Assembly: GCA_023389545.1 (NCBI GenBank)
Contig: JAEWEI010000324.1
Span: 1-5,210, forward strand
Direction: 5' to 3'
Length of the DNA stretch: 5,210 nt
Source: Actinomycetes bacterium
Lineage (GTDB): Bacteria; Actinomycetota; Actinomycetes; Actinomycetales; Cellulomonadaceae
Shown: positions 1 through 5,210 of the stretch, piece by piece
Layout of the letters: the number at the start of each line of letters is the position of its first letter
How positions within the stretch are numbered: the stretch's first letter is position 1
Position numbers and translations under genes: made by a program
Notes under the pieces: generated by a model
Databases searched by the model: none
What the model was told of the DNA's origin: nothing
The model's input: only the letters and a program-made list of their open reading frames with translations

Positions 1-1511
1 CGTTTGAAGTCCGCGAGCGCGTCATGCCCCCGACAGAACGCGTCCAACTCGTCGACGGTCACCGTCCCGTCGCGGCGGACCACGTACGCGACGATCCGCT
101 GCCCCCACCGGTCGTCCGGCAGCCCCACCACCACGGCGTTCGCGACATCGGGGTGGTCCGCGAGCGCGGCCTCGACCTGCACGGGGTGCACGTTCTCCCC
201 GCCGGAGATGATCATGTCGTCCTTGCGGCCCAGGATCGTCACGTACCCGTCGGCGTCCCAGGTGGCCATGTCCCCGGGATAGAGCCACCCGTCGTGGAAC
301 TTCTCCTCCTCGAGGCCCGGCAGGTTCACGTAGCTGTAGCCGGACTTGGGCGAGCGCATGATCAGCTCGCCAGCCTCGACGCCGTCCTGCGCGGCGAGCT
401 CGTCGGGGGCGGCGCGCCGGTCCTCGAAGACCTTGACCACGGCGACGTCGTCGTCGGTGCAGGCCCGCCCGGCGGCGCCGGCGTGCTCGGGCAGGTCCTC
501 GGGCCGCAGGAAGGTGTTCCAGAACGCCTCGGTGGTGCCGTACCCGTTGAAGATCCGCGGCGTGAGCACCTGCTGGTAGCGCAGCGCCGCGGCGCGGTCC
601 AAGGGCGCGCCCATGGTGACGATGCCGTTGAGGGAGCCGAGGTCGCGGGGTGCGCGCTCCTGCTCGGCGGCGAGCAGCTCGAGCGTGGTGGGCGCGCCGA
701 TCAGGAATGTCAGGGCGTGCTCCCCCACCCAGTCGAGCACTGTCGCCGCGTCGAAGGCGCGCAGTGGGACCACGCTGGCGCCGACGTAGAACGCGGGCGT
801 CGGCCCACCGGAGTGCAGCCCGCCCCGGTGGAACCAGGGGGTCATGTTGAGGGTGCGGTCGTTCGGGGTGAGCGGGAAGTGCATGATCACGTCGTGGGCG
901 GACATCACCTCCACGACGGACGGCAGCGCCACGCCCTTGGGCATCCCGGTGGTGCCCGAGGTGTACAGCCGGGTCGTCTCCTCATAGGTCGAGAAGTCCT
1001 CGGGCAGCGCGGGCGCCCCGCCGCCGGACTGCGCGAGCGCGGCGTCGAACGTCTGGACCCCGTCGCCGCCAGGCCCCACCACCAGCACCGCCGGCGAGGT
1101 CGCCGCCAGGTCGAGGGCCCGCTGCGCGGCAGGGGCGCACTCCTGGTCGTAGACGAAGACGACCGGCATGCTGTCCCGCAGGATGTGCGCGATCTCGGCG
1201 GGGGCGAGCCGGTAGTTGACCGGCACGCTGACCGCGCCGAGCCGGTGCGTCGCCAGGTACAGCAGCGCGAACTCGACGCAGTTGTAGAGCTGGAAGACCA
1301 CCGGGTCGCCGCGCCCGACGCCCCGCTCCATGAGCATGGTCGCGGTGCGGTCCACGTCATCGCCGAGCTGGCGGTAGGTCCACGTCCTCCCGCTCGCCGG
1401 GTCGGTGACGGCCACGCTGCCGCCGTACCGCCCCACGTTGCGCCGGAACCCGGCGGCGTAGGTCAGCTCGCGCTCGAAGTACTGCTGGAACCGGGTCGGG
1501 TCGTAGCTCAC
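1..1511 (-). CDS. AMP-forming acyl-CoA synthetase (fatty-acid/carboxylate-CoA ligase), C-terminus cut by window edge
   Basis: This ANL-superfamily adenylating enzyme should activate a carboxylic acid with ATP to an acyl-AMP and then pass it to CoA (or possibly an acyl carrier protein), in the cytoplasm. 503 codons are visible. Motifs in order: P-loop-like YTSGTTGMPKG at residues 183-193, FHRGG at 227-231, GYGTTE at 323-328, YPGD at 411-414 (the Asp that binds the ribose; most relatives have TGD) and the hinge/A8 motif GRKDDMIISGGENVHP at 428-443. The frame runs off at ...LADFK (residue 503), so the last stretch with the A10 catalytic lysine is outside the window. The start is GTG at 1511, giving MSYDPTRFQQYFE, with AGAGGA eight bases upstream. 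It lies 36 bases after the reductase gene, on the same strand, so co-transcription is likely. The SGGEN-type hinge and overall layout resemble fatty-acid and medium-chain CoA ligases, but the substrate cannot be told. Family is near certain; specificity is open. Confidence 0.9.
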   Translation of the reverse strand, partial: MSYDPTRFQQYFERELTYAAGFRRNVGRYGGSVAVTDPASGRTWTYRQLGDDVDRTATMLMERGVGRGDPVVFQLYNCVEFALLYLATHRLGAVSVPVNYRLAPAEIAHILRDSMPVVFVYDQECAPAAQRALDLAATSPAVLVVGPGGDGVQTFDAALAQSGGGAPALPEDFSTYEETTRLYTSGTTGMPKGVALPSVVEVMSAHDVIMHFPLTPNDRTLNMTPWFHRGGLHSGGPTPAFYVGASVVPLRAFDAATVLDWVGEHALTFLIGAPTTLELLAAEQERAPRDLGSLNGIVTMGAPLDRAAALRYQQVLTPRIFNGYGTTEAFWNTFLRPEDLPEHAGAAGRACTDDDVAVVKVFEDRRAAPDELAAQDGVEAGELIMRSPKSGYSYVNLPGLEEEKFHDGWLYPGDMATWDADGYVTILGRKDDMIISGGENVHPVQVEAALADHPDVANAVVVGLPDDRWGQRIVAYVVRRDGTVTVDELDAFCRGHDALADFK

Positions 1512-1519
1512 GGTGCGGG

Positions 1520-1525
1520 TCCTCT
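1520..1525 (-). promoter_or_regulatory. Shine-Dalgarno sequence of the acyl-CoA synthetase gene
   Basis: On the minus strand this reads AGAGGA, eight bases before the GTG at 1511. It supports that GTG as the start, and it lies in the 36-base gap after the reductase stop codon. The gap holds no convincing terminator or promoter, consistent with one transcript for both genes. Confidence 0.6.
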
Positions 1526-1547
1526 CGGGTCGTCAGCCGGGCGCGTG

Positions 1548-2366
1548 TCAGTCCCTGCGCGGTCGCTCCGGGAGGGCGATGGGCGCTGTCGCGTCGACGT
1601 GGAACGGCGGCGCGGCGAGCGACAGGCCCCCGTCCACCACGAGGGCCTGGCCGGTGATGTACTCCGAGTCGGGTGAGAGCAGGAACTCGACGGTCGCGGC
1701 CATCTCGTCGGCGGTGCCCGCGCGGCGCTTGGGGATGCGGGACAGCACGCTCTCGATCGGCGGGATGCCGTCCATCGAGTAGAAGTAGTCGAGCGAGTCC
1801 GACTCGATGAGGCCCCCGCTCACGGCGTTGACGTTGATGCCGTACCCGGCGAGCTCCACGGCCATGAACCGCACGAACGCCTCGACGGCCGCCTTGTACG
1901 AGCCGAGCGCCGCGTAGGTGGGGAACGCGCGGATGCTGCCGTAGCTGGTGAGCGCGACGATGCGCCCGCCCCGGTCCATGAGCTTCACGGCCTCCTGCGT
2001 GCCCAGCACGAACGGCCGCACGTTCACCGCGTACGCCCGGTCCAGGTGGTGCGGCTTGAGGTCGACCACATGCTTGAACGCCGCCGCCGCCGCGCTGTTG
2101 ACGAAGTAGTCGAGCCGGCCGTACTGCTCCGCGACGGTCTCGAAGAGCGTGGCGACCTCCTCCGGGTGCTCCAGGTCGGCCCGCACGGCGATGCCTCCCC
2201 CGCCCAGTCGCTTGAGCTCCCGCACCACGTCGTCAGCCAGCTCGTGGTTCTTGCGGTATCCGACCACCACCTGGCAGCCGCGCTCGGCCAAGCGCTCGGC
2301 CACCCGGCGCCCGATCCCGCGGGACCCCCCGGTCACCAGCGCGATCTTGTCGTTGCTGTGCTCCAC
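1548..2366 (-). CDS. FabL-like short-chain dehydrogenase/reductase, probable enoyl-[acyl-carrier-protein] reductase (NADPH)
   Basis: A 272-residue classical-length SDR with a Rossmann fold. Visible motifs: TGGSRGIG at 12-19 (dinucleotide binding), D64 after beta-3, NSAA at 90-93 in place of the usual NNAG, S141, Y151 and K158. The spacing Y151-X6-K158 (YAALGSYK) is the enoyl-ACP reductase pattern, not the Y-X3-K of ordinary SDRs. As I recall Bacillus subtilis FabL, it has the same pattern at the same numbers, with further likeness in the SxGSIR, AVEL and VNAVSGG segments. R16 together with R38/K39 after beta-2 suggests NADPH use. The likely reaction is reduction of a trans-2-enoyl thioester to the saturated acyl chain. 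The start is GTG at 2366 with GGGGAG five bases upstream. An unusual tail of about 20 residues (PPFHVDATAPIALPERPRRD) follows the usual SDR end. It is followed 36 bases on by the acyl-CoA synthetase gene. SDR family is certain; enoyl reductase is likely; a related reductase of other substrates remains possible. Confidence 0.85.
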   Translation of the reverse strand: MEHSNDKIALVTGGSRGIGRRVAERLAERGCQVVVGYRKNHELADDVVRELKRLGGGGIAVRADLEHPEEVATLFETVAEQYGRLDYFVNSAAAAAFKHVVDLKPHHLDRAYAVNVRPFVLGTQEAVKLMDRGGRIVALTSYGSIRAFPTYAALGSYKAAVEAFVRFMAVELAGYGINVNAVSGGLIESDSLDYFYSMDGIPPIESVLSRIPKRRAGTADEMAATVEFLLSPDSEYITGQALVVDGGLSLAAPPFHVDATAPIALPERPRRD

Positions 2367-2370
2367 GTCG

Positions 2371-2378
2371 TCTCCCCT
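2371..2378 (-). promoter_or_regulatory. Shine-Dalgarno sequence of the FabL-like reductase gene
   Basis: On the minus strand this reads AGGGGAGA, with the GGGGAG core ending five bases before the GTG at 2366. It is a strong purine-rich site and fixes that GTG as the start in a frame where the protein begins MEHSNDKIALVTGG, exactly where an SDR N-terminus should begin. Confidence 0.65.
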
Positions 2379-2428
2379 GCCCCTGGTACCCCGACGGGGT
2401 CAGTCTGGCCTGGCGTGGCCCGCGGTGG

Positions 2429-3271
2429 CTATACCGAGGTGAGGAACAGATTGAACAGATGCGGGTGGTGGGCGTGCACCAGCACCGCGAACACCACCGC
2501 GTCGAACAGCAGGTGCACCACCAGCACATACGTGAGCGAGGCGGTCTTGGCGTAGGTGAGCCCCTGCACCAACGCGAACGGGACGGTGAGCAGCGGTCCC
2601 CACGACTGGTAGCCGAGCTCCCACAGGAACGAGACGAACACCGCCGCCTGCAGCACGTTCGCCGTCCACATGGAGAAGTGCCGGCGCAGCAGCGCGAACA
2701 CGGTGCAGATGAAGAACAGCTCGTCCCACGTGCCCACGGCCGCGACGCCGAGGAACAGCCGTGCGATCTCCCCCGACCCGTCCAGCGCCGGCCAGTTCTG
2801 CCACACGCCGGACGTGAGGAAGTACCACGGCAGCACCAGGTACCCGGCGGCCACCACCACGATCAGGTACGTCCAGTGCACCCGGGTCCACGGGCGGCCG
2901 ACCCGCCAGGGGAACGTGACCGCGTCATGCCGCAGCCACCACCTCGACAGCGCGAACGGGACCGCCACGGCGAGCGAGAGCACCACGGCGAACCGCGCGA
3001 TCCCTGCATTGGACAGGTCCGCCTTGAGCGAGATGACGCTGATGATCCCCATGCCGACGCCGATCAGCGTCAGATCCGCACCGAGCGCGCGGTCCACAGC
3101 CCAGCCGAGCAGCACGCCCATGATCAGCGGCAGGTACCCGATCGGGCGCAGATGGACCGCGAACAACAACACCGCGGAACCGCAGACCAGGGCGGCGGCG
3201 AGCAGGCGCGCGGCGGCCAGGCGTCCGATCGGTGGCGGCGCCAGCACGGCTCCGTGCAGGGTCTCGGTCAC
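2429..3271 (-). CDS. CPBP-family (Rce1-like) polytopic membrane protein with altered protease motifs
   Basis: 280 residues, very hydrophobic, with about eight or nine likely membrane segments (roughly 22-40, 46-62, 67-82, 92-110, 133-151, 170-190, 203-222, 224-240 and 247-266). The C-terminal half looks like the CPBP/ABI family of intramembrane glutamic proteases. The motifs depart from consensus: EExxxR appears as D183-E184-L-F-F-I188, the FxxxH histidine position appears to be E218 (SFLWELG), and only the third motif is normal (H253-LLF-D257). It could be an active variant subfamily or a non-proteolytic membrane protein; this cannot be decided here. The start is GTG at 3271 with AAGG seven bases upstream. 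The same frame stays open upstream to 3757, but that part lies antisense to the DUF255 gene and is not protein-like. The gene precedes the reductase by 62 bases, same strand, and diverges from the DUF255 gene. Its link to the acyl-chain enzymes is unknown. Confidence 0.8.
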   Translation of the reverse strand: MTETLHGAVLAPPPIGRLAAARLLAAALVCGSAVLLFAVHLRPIGYLPLIMGVLLGWAVDRALGADLTLIGVGMGIISVISLKADLSNAGIARFAVVLSLAVAVPFALSRWWLRHDAVTFPWRVGRPWTRVHWTYLIVVVAAGYLVLPWYFLTSGVWQNWPALDGSGEIARLFLGVAAVGTWDELFFICTVFALLRRHFSMWTANVLQAAVFVSFLWELGYQSWGPLLTVPFALVQGLTYAKTASLTYVLVVHLLFDAVVFAVLVHAHHPHLFNLFLTSV

Positions 3272-3278
3272 AGCGGTA

Positions 3279-3282
3279 CCTT
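3279..3282 (-). promoter_or_regulatory. Shine-Dalgarno sequence of the CPBP-family gene
   Basis: On the minus strand this reads AAGG, seven bases before the GTG at 3271. It is short but well spaced, and it supports the 280-residue form over the longer open frame that reaches back under the DUF255 gene. Confidence 0.45.
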
Positions 3283-3380
3283 GCCGCACGTCAGGGCATG
3301 CGGCGAGCCAAGCCGCCCGCCCGGGCGCGCCTGATCGGGCAGTGGGCCAGCCGTCCGGATCGCCGCACGTGCGCCCGCAC

Positions 3381-3387
3381 GAGAGAG
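3381..3387 (+). promoter_or_regulatory. Shine-Dalgarno sequence of the DUF255 gene, deciding between two GTG starts
   Basis: GAGAGAG lies eight bases before GTG 3396. An in-frame GTG also exists at 3387, but it overlaps the purine tract and leaves no spacing. The 3396 start gives [16 protein letters not shown], matching the usual N-terminus of this family, where a short M-x-N-R-L precedes the SPYLxQH motif. Confidence 0.5.
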
Positions 3388-3395
3388 TGGGGAAT

Positions 3396-5210
3396 GTGAC
3401 CAACCGTCTCGCGGCCAGCACCAGCCCGTACCTCCAGCAGCATGCGCAGAACCCGGTCCACTGGCACGAGTGGGGCGAGGACGCCTTCGCCGAGGCCCGG
3501 CGCCGCGACGTCCCGCTGCTGGTCTCCATCGGGTACGCGTCCTGCCACTGGTGCCACGTCATGGCACACGAGTCCTTCGAGGACGAGGCCACCGCCGCGT
3601 ACATGAACGAGCACTTCGTCAACGTGAAGGTCGACCGCGAGGAGCGGCCCGACGTGGACGCCGTGTACATGGCGGCGACGCAGGCCACCACGGGCCAGGG
3701 CGGCTGGCCCATGACGGTCTTCACCACGCCGGACGGCCACCCGTTCTTCTGCGGCACCTACTTCCCGCCGCAGCCGGTCGGCGGACTCGCGTCCTTCCGG
3801 CAGGTGCTGGAGGCAGTGGCCGACGCGTGGGCGACGCAGCGCACCGACCTGGAGCACAACGCGGGCCTGTTGGGCGACGCGCTCGGCGCCCGCCCCGCCA
3901 TCGGCCCGGGCGACGCCCCGCTGACGGACGCCGCCTTGGAGGCCGCCACCGCCGCGGCCCGCGACGAGCTCACCGGTGACTACGACGCGCAGAACGGCGG
4001 GTTCGGCGCCGCGCCCAAGTTCCCGCCGTCCCTGGTGCTCGAGTGGCTGCTGCGCCGGGCCGCCCGCGCCCACGACGTCGTCGCGATGGACATGGCCGAG
4101 CACACCCTCACCGCCATGGCCCGCGGCGGGATGGCCGATCAGATCGGCGGCGGGTTCGCGCGCTACTCGGTGGACGAGCGCTGGACCGTGCCGCACTTCG
4201 AGAAGATGCTCGAGGACAACGCTCTGCTGCTGCGGGTGTACCTGCACTGGTGGCGGGCGTCCGGCTCGGCGCTCGCGCTGGACGTCGTGGAGCGCACCGC
4301 CCGCTGGATGATCCGCGCCATGCAGACCGACCAGGGCGCGTTCGCCTCCTCCCTCGACGCCGACACCGACGGGGTCGAGGGGCTGACGTACGTGTGGACC
4401 CCGGCCCAGCTCGTCGAGGTGCTGGGCGAGGAGGATGGCGCCTGGGCGGCCGAGGTCTACGGGGTCACCGAGGCGGGCACGTTCGAGCACGGGACGTCGG
4501 TGCTGCAACTGCGCCACGATCCCGGCGCCGACGCCGCGGAACGGCTCGCGTCCGTGCGGCGCCGCCTGCTCAAGGCCCGCCGCGCCCGCCCGCAGCCCGC
4601 CCGGGACGACAAGGTGGTCGCCGCCTGGAACGGCCTGGCCATCACCGCCCTGGCCGAGGCCGGCGCGGTGCTGGGGCACCGGCAGTGGGTGGGTGCGGCC
4701 CTGCGCGCCGCCGTGCTGCTCGACACCGTCCACCTGCGCGCCGAGCCGACAGGCCCCGATGGCGCCCTGCAGACCCGGCTCGTCCGCACCTCACGCGATG
4801 GCGTGGCCGGATCCGCGTCCGGGGTCCTGTCCGACTACGCCCACGTGGCCGAGGCGTTCCTGACGCTGTACTCGGTGACCGACGACGAGCACTGGTACGC
4901 GCGCGCCGGCGAGCTGCTGGAGGCCGTCCTGTCCCACTTCGCCGACGGCGAGGGCGGGTTCTACGACACGGCGGACGACCGCACCGACCCGGTCCTCGCC
5001 CGCCTGCAGCGCCCCCGCGAGATCGCCGACGGCCCCGCGCCCTCCGGGCAGTCCGCCGCCGCATCCGCGTTGCTCGCCTACTCGGCGCTCAGCGGCTCCG
5101 CCCGCCACCGCCAGGCCGCCGAACGGGCTGTGGCGGCCCCGCTGGCCATCGCGCCTCGGGCGCCCCGGGCCTGCGGGTGGGCGCTCGCGACCGCCGAGGC
5201 GATGCTGGAC
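3396..5210 (+). CDS. DUF255 thioredoxin-domain protein (YyaL / SPATA20 family), C-terminus cut by window edge
   Basis: 605 codons are visible and no stop is reached; family members are usually somewhat over 600 residues, so little is missing. The N-terminal thioredoxin-like domain (about 1-170) shows SPYLQQH at 10-16, the CHWC redox motif at 50-53 followed by [18 protein letters not shown] at 79-86, GGWPMTVF with the cis-proline at 102-109, and GTYFPP at 120-125. The rest resembles an alpha/alpha-barrel of the six-hairpin glycosidase or epimerase type, with [10 protein letters not shown] at 201-210, DQIGGGF at 248-254, VPHFEKML at 265-272, SLDADTDG at 319-326, [11 protein letters not shown] at 404-414 and APSGQSAAA near 548-556. 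There is no signal peptide or membrane segment, so it should be cytoplasmic. The biochemical role of the family is not settled; a thiol-redox or sugar-related activity is guessed from the folds. All family motifs look intact. It diverges from the CPBP gene and is probably not part of the leftward operon. Confidence 0.93.
   Translation, partial: MTNRLAASTSPYLQQHAQNPVHWHEWGEDAFAEARRRDVPLLVSIGYASCHWCHVMAHESFEDEATAAYMNEHFVNVKVDREERPDVDAVYMAATQATTGQGGWPMTVFTTPDGHPFFCGTYFPPQPVGGLASFRQVLEAVADAWATQRTDLEHNAGLLGDALGARPAIGPGDAPLTDAALEAATAAARDELTGDYDAQNGGFGAAPKFPPSLVLEWLLRRAARAHDVVAMDMAEHTLTAMARGGMADQIGGGFARYSVDERWTVPHFEKMLEDNALLLRVYLHWWRASGSALALDVVERTARWMIRAMQTDQGAFASSLDADTDGVEGLTYVWTPAQLVEVLGEEDGAWAAEVYGVTEAGTFEHGTSVLQLRHDPGADAAERLASVRRRLLKARRARPQPARDDKVVAAWNGLAITALAEAGAVLGHRQWVGAALRAAVLLDTVHLRAEPTGPDGALQTRLVRTSRDGVAGSASGVLSDYAHVAEAFLTLYSVTDDEHWYARAGELLEAVLSHFADGEGGFYDTADDRTDPVLARLQRPREIADGPAPSGQSAAASALLAYSALSGSARHRQAAERAVAAPLAIAPRAPRACGWALATAEAMLD

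Larger units (their letters stand above)
3272..3395. promoter_or_regulatory. Divergent intergenic region, presumed promoters for both directions
   Basis: These 124 bases separate two genes that start away from each other, so promoters for both are expected here. I see no convincing -35/-10 pair on either strand; the region is too GC-rich to show a TATAAT-like box. The 9-mer GCCGCACGT occurs twice (3283-3291 and 3362-3370), and the second copy runs into a perfect palindrome GCACGTGC (3365-3372). This could be a regulator site but may be chance in GC-rich DNA. The role is inferred from gene layout. Confidence 0.4.

Noticed and set aside
24..1676. Open frame of 550 codons on the plus strand opposite the acyl-CoA synthetase gene
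   Set aside because: Its product is a low-complexity string rich in Arg, Gly, His, Val and Pro with no domain, and it is fully antisense to a ligase with all its motifs intact. Long antisense frames are expected in DNA this GC-rich.
2388..2400. Small hairpin ACCCC-GAC-GGGGT between the CPBP-family gene and the reductase gene
   Set aside because: Only a five-base-pair stem with a three-base loop and no T tract on either strand, so it is not a convincing terminator. It could still weaken read-through slightly.
2427..2460. Possible -10 box TATAGC on the minus strand upstream of the reductase gene
   Set aside because: It overlaps the TAG stop of the CPBP-family gene and no acceptable -35 box lies at 16-18 bases, so a separate reductase promoter is not supported by sequence alone.
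2443..2460. Tandem near-repeat GAACAGATT / GAACAGATG
   Set aside because: It encodes the NLF-type repeat at the C-terminal end of the membrane protein (HLFNLF) and is only two units, so it is coding sequence rather than a functional repeat.
2459..3334. Open frame of 291 codons on the plus strand opposite the CPBP-family gene
   Set aside because: The product is highly charged and repetitive (Arg, His, Gln, Glu), unlike a folded protein, while the minus-strand frame gives a coherent membrane protein.
3272..3757. N-terminal extension of the CPBP-family frame to an ATG at 3757
   Set aside because: The added 162 codons lie mostly antisense to the thioredoxin domain of the DUF255 gene, carry no family resemblance, and would remove the divergent promoter spacer. 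GTG 3271 has a ribosome site and gives a normal length.
3291..4733. Open frame of 480 codons on the minus strand within the DUF255 gene
   Set aside because: Composition is typical of an antisense shadow (Gly, Arg, His, Val rich), with no motif, and the plus-strand protein has clear family motifs throughout.

Overview
The window is very GC-rich coding DNA with strong third-position G/C bias, GTG start codons and short gaps between genes. This fits a high-GC actinobacterium. A Cellulomonas-like or other Micrococcales host is a guess from overall feel only. I see no tRNA, rRNA, CRISPR array, insertion sequence or phage gene. Nearly the whole window is explained by four genes, two of them cut by the window edges.

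Left to centre, minus strand, read from right to left: a CPBP-type (Rce1-like) polytopic membrane protein (3271 to 2429), a FabL-like short-chain reductase (2366 to 1548), and an acyl-CoA synthetase of the AMP-forming family (1511 to beyond position 1). The gaps are 62 and 36 bases, all three point the same way, and each has a recognisable Shine-Dalgarno sequence, so they could be one transcript. The reductase-ligase pair is the firmest unit. One enzyme would reduce an acyl chain and the other would activate a carboxylic acid as its adenylate and then its thioester. This suggests a small fatty-acyl or lipid-tail pathway that continues to the left of the window. Substrates cannot be read from the sequence.

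Right side, plus strand: a DUF255 / YyaL / SPATA20-type protein (3396 to beyond 5210) with an N-terminal thioredoxin-like domain carrying CHWC and a C-terminal alpha/alpha-barrel domain. It diverges from the membrane-protein gene across a 124-base spacer, the only sizeable non-coding stretch and the likely place for promoters of both directions. It is a common housekeeping-type actinobacterial gene, probably unrelated to the leftward set.

The points most worth a second look are the Tyr-X6-Lys active-site spacing of the reductase (the enoyl-reductase pattern rather than Tyr-X3-Lys), its pairing with a ligase, and the membrane protein whose CPBP catalytic motifs are partly replaced. I found no strong evidence for a wholly new system inside this window.
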